A program made the translations under genes and the position numbers. Below the pieces are notes generated by a model. The model had not been told where the DNA came from, made no database searches, and saw only the letters and a program-made list of their open reading frames with translations. Source: Bacillota bacterium (GTDB lineage: Bacteria > Bacillota > Clostridia > Lachnospirales > Lachnospiraceae). Taken from it: a DNA stretch of 64,000 bases. Below are positions 24,488 to 32,418 of this stretch, piece by piece; position 1 is the first letter of the stretch, and each line of letters begins with the position of its first letter. The stretch lies in NCBI GenBank assembly GCA_023399055.1, contig JAEWQV010000017.1, forward strand, positions 124,001 to 188,000, given 5' to 3'.

Positions 24488-26476
24488 TTATACCTGAAAT
24501 CTAGTAGTAATTGTTAACAAATTAGAAGAAAGTTGTGATAATCGTTCACTTGCCAACGCTAACTCTCTAACTGATGTAGATTGCACCTCTACAGAGGAAT
24601 ATACCTGTAAAGTTCCTGCCGCATTTTCTTCCGCTACCGAAGCTAACGCTTGCATTAATGATAAAATTTGATTTTTTGCATAGTTCATATCTCCCTCAGA
24701 TTTGTTCAATACCTCCACAACTTCTTCCGATACCTTCATGTTATCGGCAATGGACTGGTATCTCTGCAAAGATTTTTCCACACTTTTTTGCTGTAAATCA
24801 GATGCTGTTGTAATGAGATTTACAAAATCAAAGGCTTTCGTCACATGATGTTGCAGCTCTACTATAATCTGATCTATGTATTTTGCCGAGGTGGAAGATT
24901 GGTCAGCCATTTTCTGAATTTCCTCTGCAACTACCGCAAACCCTCTTCCAGCCTCGCCAGCTCTTGCTGCCTCTATTGCTGCATTCAATGCTAAGAGATT
25001 CGTTTCTCGTGCAATTTCAGAAATCACACGACTTGCCTCACCAATTTGAATGGAGCTAGTTTTAGTTGTAGTTATGATTTCGCAAATATCCTCCATTACT
25101 TTTTGATTATCACTTGATATCTTTGCAAGCCTTTTCATATCTTCTTGCCCATGCTTAACAGAATGATCCACACTTTTTGAGGATGCATTTAAATTAATCA
25201 AATGTTCATGATTTATTTCGATTAAACGCTCAAGGTTTATTGCAATACTTGAACCCTCTTCCGTATTCTTTGCTTGATCTGAAGCACCTTTTGCCACCCC
25301 TTGTACCGTTCTTGCAATTTCTTCACTGGCTAAGGCAGAGTTTAAGGACGAAGCACTAAGCTCTTGGGCAGTTGCACTAACCTGGTTGGAGGCATCCGTT
25401 ATCATAGTTATAATATCTCTCAGTTTATTAATTAGTTCCTGAAACGTCGCTGAAAGTATTCCTATCTCGTCCTTTTGCGCCAGATAATTATCTGCAATAT
25501 TATCTCTAAGGTCAAGCTCTGCTAATTTAGTTGAAAGTTTTGTCATTCCTATTAAGGGCTTTGTTATCCTATGATCCAGCAGGAATACGATTCCAACACT
25601 TATTACTAAAACGAAAAGCATAACAAATAACATCGTCTGAACCATCTTTGGAAGGACATTTAAAACCTCATCTTCGACTGCTGTAATAACATAGATCCAA
25701 TCCGTCCCTTTAATTGGTGAAAATCCGGCATAGTACTCCACCCCTTCCAGATTATAGCTACTGACACCTTCTTTTATAGTAAGCATCTGTTCTACTGACT
25801 CTGCTAAAGAAAGCTGGGATTTATCCTCCTTTGCCTCCTCAATGGGATTGTACCGATTAATCACCATCTGGGTATCTGGATTTGCAATCATTCTACCCTC
25901 TGAATTTATCATAAAGGCATAGCCTTCTGCTCCATATCCTTCATCTTTTATTATTTGTCCCAAAGCATCCGCATTTCTCCTGCCTAGGAGTGCACCAACT
26001 ACCTCATCGTCTTTTATTATGGGCACACACAGCTCTATTTCAGGTTTTCTTGTTACACGGCTAATCACTACATCCGACATCATAGCCTGGCCTTTTAATG
26101 CAGATTTAACATATTCACGATCACTCATTAATCGAACAGTTCCGTCCGTATAATAGGTATAACCGTTGGGCAGAACATAACCGATATCCAGAAAATCCGT
26201 CTTCCCCAGTTCTTCCTTTAACAATGATAAATCTACTTCCCAATCCATATTAACCATTGCCTTATCTTTCGCTAACAGCAAAAGCATCGACATCATAGCG
26301 TCCATACGACTTTCAGTTACTTTAGCCCCCTCCTTTGCCAACAACTCTAAAGACTTATTTGCTTCAACTTTAATCGCCTGAAAGCTTTGATATAAGGATA
26401 TCATTCCAACACATAGTGTAACCATGAGTACCAAAGCGGAAAATGCTATAATAAGCTTTGTTTTAATACTCTTCAT
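24488..26476 (-). CDS. Methyl-accepting chemotaxis protein, Cache-type sensor
   Basis: This 662-residue receptor has a first membrane helix at about 7-29, a periplasmic-type double Cache sensor (about 30-280) and a second helix near 280-303. A HAMP domain (about 304-360) and a cytoplasmic signalling coiled coil follow. The coil has the conserved tip IARETNLLALNAAIEAARAGEAGRGFAVVAEEI near 490-525, which contacts CheA and CheW. Methylation helices flank the tip. No che genes are adjacent. The Cache domain suggests a small-molecule ligand, often an amino or organic acid. Confidence 0.94.
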   Translation of the reverse strand: MKSIKTKLIIAFSALVLMVTLCVGMISLYQSFQAIKVEANKSLELLAKEGAKVTESRMDAMMSMLLLLAKDKAMVNMDWEVDLSLLKEELGKTDFLDIGYVLPNGYTYYTDGTVRLMSDREYVKSALKGQAMMSDVVISRVTRKPEIELCVPIIKDDEVVGALLGRRNADALGQIIKDEGYGAEGYAFMINSEGRMIANPDTQMVINRYNPIEEAKEDKSQLSLAESVEQMLTIKEGVSSYNLEGVEYYAGFSPIKGTDWIYVITAVEDEVLNVLPKMVQTMLFVMLFVLVISVGIVFLLDHRITKPLIGMTKLSTKLAELDLRDNIADNYLAQKDEIGILSATFQELINKLRDIITMITDASNQVSATAQELSASSLNSALASEEIARTVQGVAKGASDQAKNTEEGSSIAINLERLIEINHEHLINLNASSKSVDHSVKHGQEDMKRLAKISSDNQKVMEDICEIITTTKTSSIQIGEASRVISEIARETNLLALNAAIEAARAGEAGRGFAVVAEEIQKMADQSSTSAKYIDQIIVELQHHVTKAFDFVNLITTASDLQQKSVEKSLQRYQSIADNMKVSEEVVEVLNKSEGDMNYAKNQILSLMQALASVAEENAAGTLQVYSSVEVQSTSVRELALASERLSQLSSNLLTITTRFQV

Positions 26477-26590
26477 TTGTATTCCTCCAACCCCTTTTTC
26501 TAATGTTCCCGTCTATCTCTGCTTCCTAGTCTACAGGAATTGAAGGTCTTCTTCCTACATGGTTAATTCAAATCTATGTTAAATTTGTGT

Positions 26591-26632
26591 AAAAAGAAGC
26601 CACCTAGGACATTGCCAAAGTAGCTTCTCTTT
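26591..26632 (-). terminator. Intrinsic terminator after dtd
   Basis: On the minus strand AGAAGCTACTTTGG pairs with CCTAGGTGGCTTCT and is followed by T5. It ends the deoB-glycosylase-dtd run. Confidence 0.75.
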
Positions 26633-26643
26633 CATTATTCTAT

Positions 26644-27093
26644 TTATCCCATCAAATTCTCATCAAGAACTATGGTAAAGGGTCCGTCATTAACTAAGGA
26701 TACTTTCATATCCGCACCAAACTCACCTGCTTCCACCCTTCCAATACGCTCTTTTATCCCATTAAGAACATATTCATATAATTCCTTTGCATGCGCGGCA
26801 CCTGCTGCTTTAAGAAAATCAGGACGATTACCTCTTTTACAATCTGCATAAAGCGTAAACTGTGATACTACAAGTACTTCTCCTCCTACATCCTGTAGGG
26901 ATAGATTTGTCTTCCCCTGGTCATCAGCAAAAATTCGAAGTTTTAATATCTTGTCCATGTACTTATCGGCTATTTCCCTTGTATCCTCTGAACTAACTCC
27001 CAGCAGCAGTAAATATCCTTTGCCTATTGTGCCTATTATCTGCCCATCCACACTTACACTAGCTTCTAAAACTCTTTGAATTACGACTCTCAT
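26644..27093 (-). CDS. dtd: D-aminoacyl-tRNA deacylase
   Basis: This 149-residue protein has the full Dtd length and both active-site motifs, SQFTLYADCKRGNRPDF (about 77-93) and NDGPFTI near the C-terminus (usual form NxGP-T). The enzyme removes D-amino acids, and glycine wrongly loaded on tRNA-Ala. It begins 8 bp after the glycosylase gene; the ATG follows AAAGGTAAG. The neighbours are two other quality-control or salvage enzymes. Confidence 0.95.
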   Translation of the reverse strand: MRVVIQRVLEASVSVDGQIIGTIGKGYLLLLGVSSEDTREIADKYMDKILKLRIFADDQGKTNLSLQDVGGEVLVVSQFTLYADCKRGNRPDFLKAAGAAHAKELYEYVLNGIKERIGRVEAGEFGADMKVSLVNDGPFTIVLDENLMG

Positions 27094-27100
27094 GACATTC

Positions 27101-27601
27101 TTACCTTTCGTATTCTGTATAATTCTTTATTACCGACCAAGCACTTAGTAAAGCCTCAAGGTTACTAGCTGCATTTGCAGGACTAGTTGAAGGCAGTTTA
27201 AGAGCTTCCATGTTATTCATTGGATAGATGTACTTCATATACAATTGATATGCTGTAGTGCCGTTGGTTATTATTCTTCGAATATCCGCATTTTTAAGAA
27301 TCTCATTTAAATCATTTGCCACTACATTCTTTATACTACTATCTGCTGAACCAGTTATTTCACAACTCTGAATTACATCCCACACTGCAATCTTGCAGTT
27401 TATTAATAATTCCTTTTTCTGATCAATGGTAGTTGGAAGTACCTGACCATGAAGAGCACTAATAATCTTCCAAAACCGGTTCTGCGGATGATGGTAGAAA
27501 AACATAGCCTCTCTAGATTTAACTGAGGGAAAGGACCCCAAAATCAAGATCTTGGAATCCTTTTGATACAGCGGAGGAAACGGATGTGCTACTCGCTCCA
27601 T
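27101..27601 (-). CDS. DNA-deoxyinosine glycosylase (uracil-DNA glycosylase superfamily)
   Basis: This 166-residue protein has the motif ILILGSFPSVKSREAMFFYHHPQNRFWKI, typical of the HDG branch (family 6) of the UDG superfamily. A second motif near the C-terminus reads KLPSTSPANA. The family excises hypoxanthine that arises by adenine deamination in DNA. AGGGGAG precedes the ATG. It follows deoB by 12 bp and precedes dtd by 7 bp, so the three are one operon. Confidence 0.85.
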   Translation of the reverse strand: MERVAHPFPPLYQKDSKILILGSFPSVKSREAMFFYHHPQNRFWKIISALHGQVLPTTIDQKKELLINCKIAVWDVIQSCEITGSADSSIKNVVANDLNEILKNADIRRIITNGTTAYQLYMKYIYPMNNMEALKLPSTSPANAASNLEALLSAWSVIKNYTEYER

Positions 27602-27613
27602 AATTCACTCCCC

Positions 27614-28789
27614 TTAGTTTAGTATTTCGTTTAGGAACGAAGTTCCTGCTACCCTGGACTCAATGTTGAAATAATCAAGGATAGTTGCTGCTATATCCGA
27701 GAAGCATTCTTTTCTGCCGAGATTTAATCCCTTTTTCACTTTATCACCATATACCACCAATGGAATATATTCACGTGAGTGGTCTGTCGAAGGTGTTGAT
27801 GGATCACAACCATGATCTGCAGTCACAATTAAGATGTCGTCTTCTCTCATACCTTTTAGAATTCTTGGAAGCTGTTCATCAAAATAGGTTAATGCTTTCG
27901 CATATCCATCCACATCGTTACGGTGACCATAAATCATATCAAAGTCCACAAGATTAACAAAGCATAATCCTTCAAAATCTCTATCCAGACGCTCAATGAG
28001 TCGTTCAATTCCTTCTTCATTATTATGCGTTCTAACTGTATCCGAAATACCCTTGCCAGCAAAAATATCATATATTTTACCAACAGCCAGTGTATCGAGC
28101 CCTTTTTCTAACATTTGATCCATCATTGTAGTGGGAGGAACCAACGAATAATCATGTCGATTGGAGGTTCTCTTATAATCCGGTGCAGTCCCTTCAAAAG
28201 GTCTTGCAATAACACGTCCTACACTATGTTCACCGGTAAGTATCTCTCGCGCAATTTCACAATAACGATATAGCTCTTCAATTGGCACCACACCTTCATG
28301 CGCTGCAATCTGAAATACACTATCAGCTGAAGTATAGACAATAAGTGCTCCTGTCTCTACATGTTCCTTACCAAAATCTCTTATTACATCTGTTCCGGAG
28401 TAGGGCAGATTACAAATTACCTTTCTACCGGTTCTTTTTTCAAACACATCTAAAATCTCTTTCGGAAAGCCATTTGGATAGGTTGGAAATGGTTGTTCGG
28501 ATATAATACCAGCAATTTCCCAATGCCCTGTGGTTGTATCCTTCCCTTTTGATCTTTCTGCTATTCTTGCTACCGAACCCTCAAACAGCTCTATTTCTTC
28601 CATTTCAGGAAATAAATTCTTTACTCCGTCTATATGAAACAATCCCAACTTCTTCATATTCGGCATATTAAAATAATTACTTTTTGAAGCAGCATACAAA
28701 GTATGACTTCCTACATCTCCATATAGGTCAGCATCTGGAAGCTCTCCAATACCAACACTATCCAAAACAACAATAAACACACGTTTCAT
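27614..28789 (-). CDS. deoB: Phosphopentomutase
   Basis: This 391-residue alkaline-phosphatase-superfamily mutase has metal ligand D10 in VVLDSVGIGELPDA, the phosphorylated threonine T85 in GKDTTTGHWEIAG, and C-terminal metal sites in TADHGCDPSTPSTDHSREYIP. The length and motifs match bacterial DeoB. It interconverts ribose-1-P and ribose-5-P (and the deoxy forms), linking nucleoside breakdown to the pentose phosphate pathway. GGAGG precedes the ATG. It heads the three-gene operon. Confidence 0.97.
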   Translation of the reverse strand: MKRVFIVVLDSVGIGELPDADLYGDVGSHTLYAASKSNYFNMPNMKKLGLFHIDGVKNLFPEMEEIELFEGSVARIAERSKGKDTTTGHWEIAGIISEQPFPTYPNGFPKEILDVFEKRTGRKVICNLPYSGTDVIRDFGKEHVETGALIVYTSADSVFQIAAHEGVVPIEELYRYCEIAREILTGEHSVGRVIARPFEGTAPDYKRTSNRHDYSLVPPTTMMDQMLEKGLDTLAVGKIYDIFAGKGISDTVRTHNNEEGIERLIERLDRDFEGLCFVNLVDFDMIYGHRNDVDGYAKALTYFDEQLPRILKGMREDDILIVTADHGCDPSTPSTDHSREYIPLVVYGDKVKKGLNLGRKECFSDIAATILDYFNIESRVAGTSFLNEILN

Positions 28790-29245
28790 AATAAGCCTCC
28801 TTATAACAAGTAATCTATCTCTAATATAATTTATTACAGATAAAGACGGATATCATCTATTAATACATTCCAAATGATTTAAATTCTTCTTTTACTTACT
28901 AACAATCCATCTTATAATCATATTATAAATATTTTATATCAATCTGTCTATTCTTATTCTTGCTATCATGTCGGTATGCATTATAGTCGCACCGAACGAA
29001 GTGCCAATATTATATGCTTTTTATAAGAGATAATAGTTTTAACTATCCGTTCTCAAGATTATATGTTACAATGAAATACATAACACGAAAAGTAATGTTA
29101 TATACTAGCACTAAATAGTACTAGACAACTAAACTATTCCTTATTTTAGATTATAAAACGACATAAGAAATCAAGTTATGTTATATAATAGTAATATACT
29201 TAAAGGATACTCTCCAAGCATTGGAATCAGAAAGGAAAATAAAGT
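28790..29245. other. AT-rich divergent intergenic region
   Basis: The 456 bp between deoB and the divergent PAP2-like gene contain no usable frame. A TATAAT-like box near 29182 could be a -10 for the plus-strand gene, but no good -35 is visible. A short GC-richer patch around 28970-29005 has no clear pairing. Confidence 0.4.
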
Positions 29246-29926
29246 ATGAATTTATTAAAGCTATTTAAAAAATTTATAATAAAATATAAGCATGCTGCAA
29301 TACTATCTTATTTCTTTGTCTATATGATTTGGTTCACCTTCTTGGAGCGATCCGTTACCACTAAGTTTTACCCCATTGAATCCAAGCTAGATCAATGGAT
29401 TCCTTTTTCCGAAGTATTTGTAATTCCTTATTTCTTATGGTTTATTTATATTGCAGCTACGGTCATCTACTTTTTGTTTACCTCTAAATCGGATTTTTAT
29501 AAATTCTGTGCTAATATTTTTATAGGTATGACGATATGCTTAACCATCTATACCATTTGGCCCAACGGACACTATTTAAGGGCAGATCTTGACACCCTTG
29601 GACGCAGTAATATATTTACATCGATTATAGGTAAGCTCTATGCCATCGATACTGCAACAAATGTTTTCCCCAGTATCCATGTATTTAACTCCATTGCTGC
29701 TTACATCGCTATTCATAAAAGTGAGGCTCTACGCCGACTCCCCAAACTGCAGTTTGGAGCTTTTATATTAACCATTCTAATCTGCATGTCCACCGTACTA
29801 TTAAAACAACATTCTATACTAGACATCTTTGGTGCTATGGCGCTTAATATGATTATGTATGTAATTGTTTACGTACCCTCAAGAAGCAAGGTTTCTAATA
29901 GTACTACCGAGCTATCTAAAATTTAG
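29246..29926 (+). CDS. PAP2-like membrane phosphatase/phosphotransferase
   Basis: This 226-residue protein has about six membrane helices. Phosphatase-type motifs are PSIHVFNSIAA (position of the C2 box, usually PSGH) and STVLLKQHSILDIFGA (C3 box, H and D retained). A first-box lysine/arginine pattern is not obvious. Related clostridial proteins act on lipid phosphates or transfer lipid head groups. AAAGGA lies about ten bases before the ATG. It is a single gene and ends in a strong terminator. Confidence 0.75.
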   Translation: MNLLKLFKKFIIKYKHAAILSYFFVYMIWFTFLERSVTTKFYPIESKLDQWIPFSEVFVIPYFLWFIYIAATVIYFLFTSKSDFYKFCANIFIGMTICLTIYTIWPNGHYLRADLDTLGRSNIFTSIIGKLYAIDTATNVFPSIHVFNSIAAYIAIHKSEALRRLPKLQFGAFILTILICMSTVLLKQHSILDIFGAMALNMIMYVIVYVPSRSKVSNSTTELSKI

Positions 29927-29991
29927 ACTATATAACAGAATAGTATATATTATAAAAATTATTTGTCTTAAAAATTATTTGTTTTAAACAC

Positions 29992-30049
29992 AAAAAGACG
30001 ATAACCTGTTGGGTCATATTACATGTCCAACAGGTTATCGTCTTTTTTA
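29992..30049. terminator. Strong bidirectional terminator
   Basis: A 19-bp stem, AAAAAGACGATAACCTGTTGG with its complement, is flanked by A- and T-runs. It lies between the convergent PAP2-like and glycosyltransferase genes and can serve both. Confidence 0.93.
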
Positions 30050-30084
30050 TATCTTTACTTTTTCATATCTTTACCTTTTTCTAA

Positions 30085-31098
30085 CTAGTTAAATCCGTAT
30101 ATCTTACGAGTTATATTGTAACCCGTTTCAACCACTTTACGTCCAAACTTACCTGGAAGATTAACCGTTCTTCCTAAGATATGTGATTTTATTTTTTTAT
30201 AAAGCCACTTATCATAATATTTCAGATAATCCCAGAGATCCTTTTTCTTTGCAAGTGCTGCATCGCTTCCATCTTTTATTAAAAAGACGGTGCTTACCAT
30301 CATCATCATAGCAAGATACTTAATCATATAATTTTGAAGTTTTTTACTTTTTAATTGTGCCAAGTTATGTGATTCTATCATAATTTTTGTTATTTTTAAT
30401 TGCTGGTCAATACGTCTAATCATAACCTGTTCATTTACTGACTGATCAACTCGTCCAATAAAATAACGATATAAATTAACATCCATATAATACATCGTTT
30501 TTACACTAGGAAGTGGTTGAAATACAAAAATGTTATCCACATAGAAGGTGTGTTTTGGTAGCTGTATTCCACAGCTAAGCAAAAGCTTGGTTCTATAAAT
30601 TGTGGAATGCATGAGGATATTCTGACTTTGCTTAAAGTGCATAACCTCGTCCCAAGTAAAAACCTGATCCCTTGGTAACGCCCATTTATAGTTGATTACC
30701 TTTTTCTTAGCTCCTTCTTTTTCGTAAACGTAGTTAGCAAGAAACAGGTCTGGACTTTTACCTTCGGCAATTAAATCCTTTAAAGTTTCCATTACTTGAC
30801 GTAATGCTTTTTCATTTACCCAGTCGTCACTATCTACAACTTTAAAATAAAATCCTGTTGCATTTGCAAGTCCAGTGTTCACAGCCTCACCATGACCACC
30901 ATTCTCTTGTTTGATTACCTTTATAATACTTGGGTACTTACTCTGATATTCCTCAGCAATCTTTTGTGTATCATCAACAGACCCATCATTTACTATTATA
31001 ATCTCCATCTCTTCCCCGCCAGTTAACAGGGTTTCAATTGCGTGACTCATGTAGGCTGCTGAGTTATAACATGGTATAGCTGCTGTTAATAGCTTCAT
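30085..31098 (-). CDS. Family 2 glycosyltransferase
   Basis: This 337-residue GT-A enzyme begins MKLLTAAIPCYNSAAYMSHAIETLL. NDGSVDDT follows near 37-44, then the metal-binding VDSDDW near 88-93. A basic C-terminus may touch the membrane. The start at 31098 follows TTGGAGA at good spacing; a longer frame has no ribosome site. No other polysaccharide gene is beside it, so donor and acceptor are unknown. Confidence 0.88.
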   Translation of the reverse strand: MKLLTAAIPCYNSAAYMSHAIETLLTGGEEMEIIIVNDGSVDDTQKIAEEYQSKYPSIIKVIKQENGGHGEAVNTGLANATGFYFKVVDSDDWVNEKALRQVMETLKDLIAEGKSPDLFLANYVYEKEGAKKKVINYKWALPRDQVFTWDEVMHFKQSQNILMHSTIYRTKLLLSCGIQLPKHTFYVDNIFVFQPLPSVKTMYYMDVNLYRYFIGRVDQSVNEQVMIRRIDQQLKITKIMIESHNLAQLKSKKLQNYMIKYLAMMMMVSTVFLIKDGSDAALAKKKDLWDYLKYYDKWLYKKIKSHILGRTVNLPGKFGRKVVETGYNITRKIYGFN

Positions 31099-31201
31099 TT
31101 CTGTCTCCAATCCACCGACTATTTCGGCTGAATGCCTCATCAGAGTAAAACTGACAAGGCATCCAATTTAAAATATTTTTTAAGGAGTATTGATAAAATA
31201 A

Positions 31202-32320
31202 TTAAATTAAGTTCTCTGGATTTAAACATTCCAATTCAGGAACTACAAATTTACCATCTTTACGAATTAAAACATCATCAAAATAGATTTCGCCACCACC
31301 GTACTCAGGTGTTTGAATACAAACTAAATCCCAGTGAATTGCGGAATGATTGCCGTTAGGAGCTTCATCTTCATAGCAGTTTCCTGGTGTGAAGTGGAAA
31401 GATCCCATAATCTTCTCATCAAATAATGTATCCTTCATTGGCTTTAAAATAAAAGGATTTACACCAATAGCGAACTCGCCAATATAACGTGCACCTTCAT
31501 CGGTATCTAATACCTGATTAATACGATCCGTATCATTTGCAGTTGCTTCTACAATTTTACCATTCTCAAAACGGAACTTAATGTTTTCATAGGTAAAGCC
31601 CTGGAATACAGCAGGTGTATTATAAGCCAGGGTACCGTTAATAGATTCTCTAACTGGAGCGGTGTATACTTCACCGTCAGGAATATTGCGTTGACCATCA
31701 CATGGAACAGCTGGAATACCTTTAATAGAGAACTGAAGATCGGTTCCTGGTCCAACAATTCTCACCTTATCTGTACGCTCCATATATGCTTTCAGGTTTA
31801 ACATTGCTTTGCCCATCTTTGCATAGTCAAGATTACATACCTTGAAATAGAAATCTTCAAATGCCTCAACACTTGTATTAGAAAGCTGTGCCATTGCTGC
31901 ATTTGGATAACGAAGAACAACCCATCTGGTTTTCTTAACGCGCACTTCATGATGCACTGGTGTTGAGTAATATTTCTCATAGATTTTCATTTTCTCGGAA
32001 GGAATATCGGAAAGTTCAGATACGTTGTCGGTACCACGAACAGCTACATAGCAATCCATTTCTTCCATCTCTGCTGCATCTATTTTACCGCTTAAGGTCA
32101 TCTGTTCTTCGGTACAATTTAATAACACTTCTCTTTGTAATAATACATCAGTATAATGTACGAATGGAATTCCACCTGCTTTGTATACCTCTTTCACTAA
32201 TTGTCTTGCTAAATCCTGTGTGGAAGGTCCGATATAATGAACATAAACCTTTTCCCCTGGTTTTACTTCCATAGAATAGTTAACCAAATTATGCGCTAAT
32301 ACTTTAACTCTTTCGTCCAT
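31202..32320 (-). CDS. M29-family aminopeptidase (AmpS/PepS type)
   Basis: This 372-residue protein matches thermophilic-type M29 metallo-aminopeptidases. NIPDGEVYTAPVRESINGTL carries a metal-binding Glu. GSFHFTPGNCYEDEAPNGNHSAIHWDLV carries metal-binding Glu, His and Asp near the C-terminus. The ending EIYFDDVLIRKDGKFVVPEL is typical. It is a cytosolic exopeptidase that works as a dimer with two metal ions. AAAGGAG precedes the ATG. Confidence 0.93.
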   Translation of the reverse strand: MDERVKVLAHNLVNYSMEVKPGEKVYVHYIGPSTQDLARQLVKEVYKAGGIPFVHYTDVLLQREVLLNCTEEQMTLSGKIDAAEMEEMDCYVAVRGTDNVSELSDIPSEKMKIYEKYYSTPVHHEVRVKKTRWVVLRYPNAAMAQLSNTSVEAFEDFYFKVCNLDYAKMGKAMLNLKAYMERTDKVRIVGPGTDLQFSIKGIPAVPCDGQRNIPDGEVYTAPVRESINGTLAYNTPAVFQGFTYENIKFRFENGKIVEATANDTDRINQVLDTDEGARYIGEFAIGVNPFILKPMKDTLFDEKIMGSFHFTPGNCYEDEAPNGNHSAIHWDLVCIQTPEYGGGEIYFDDVLIRKDGKFVVPELECLNPENLI

Positions 32321-32418
32321 AGCTTATCTCCTTTATACTTTATTATTGATATTTTGCTAGATTGTTTGAAGTTCATACGATCTAGTTATAAATAACTAAC
32401 AATATCTGCTATCTATAC

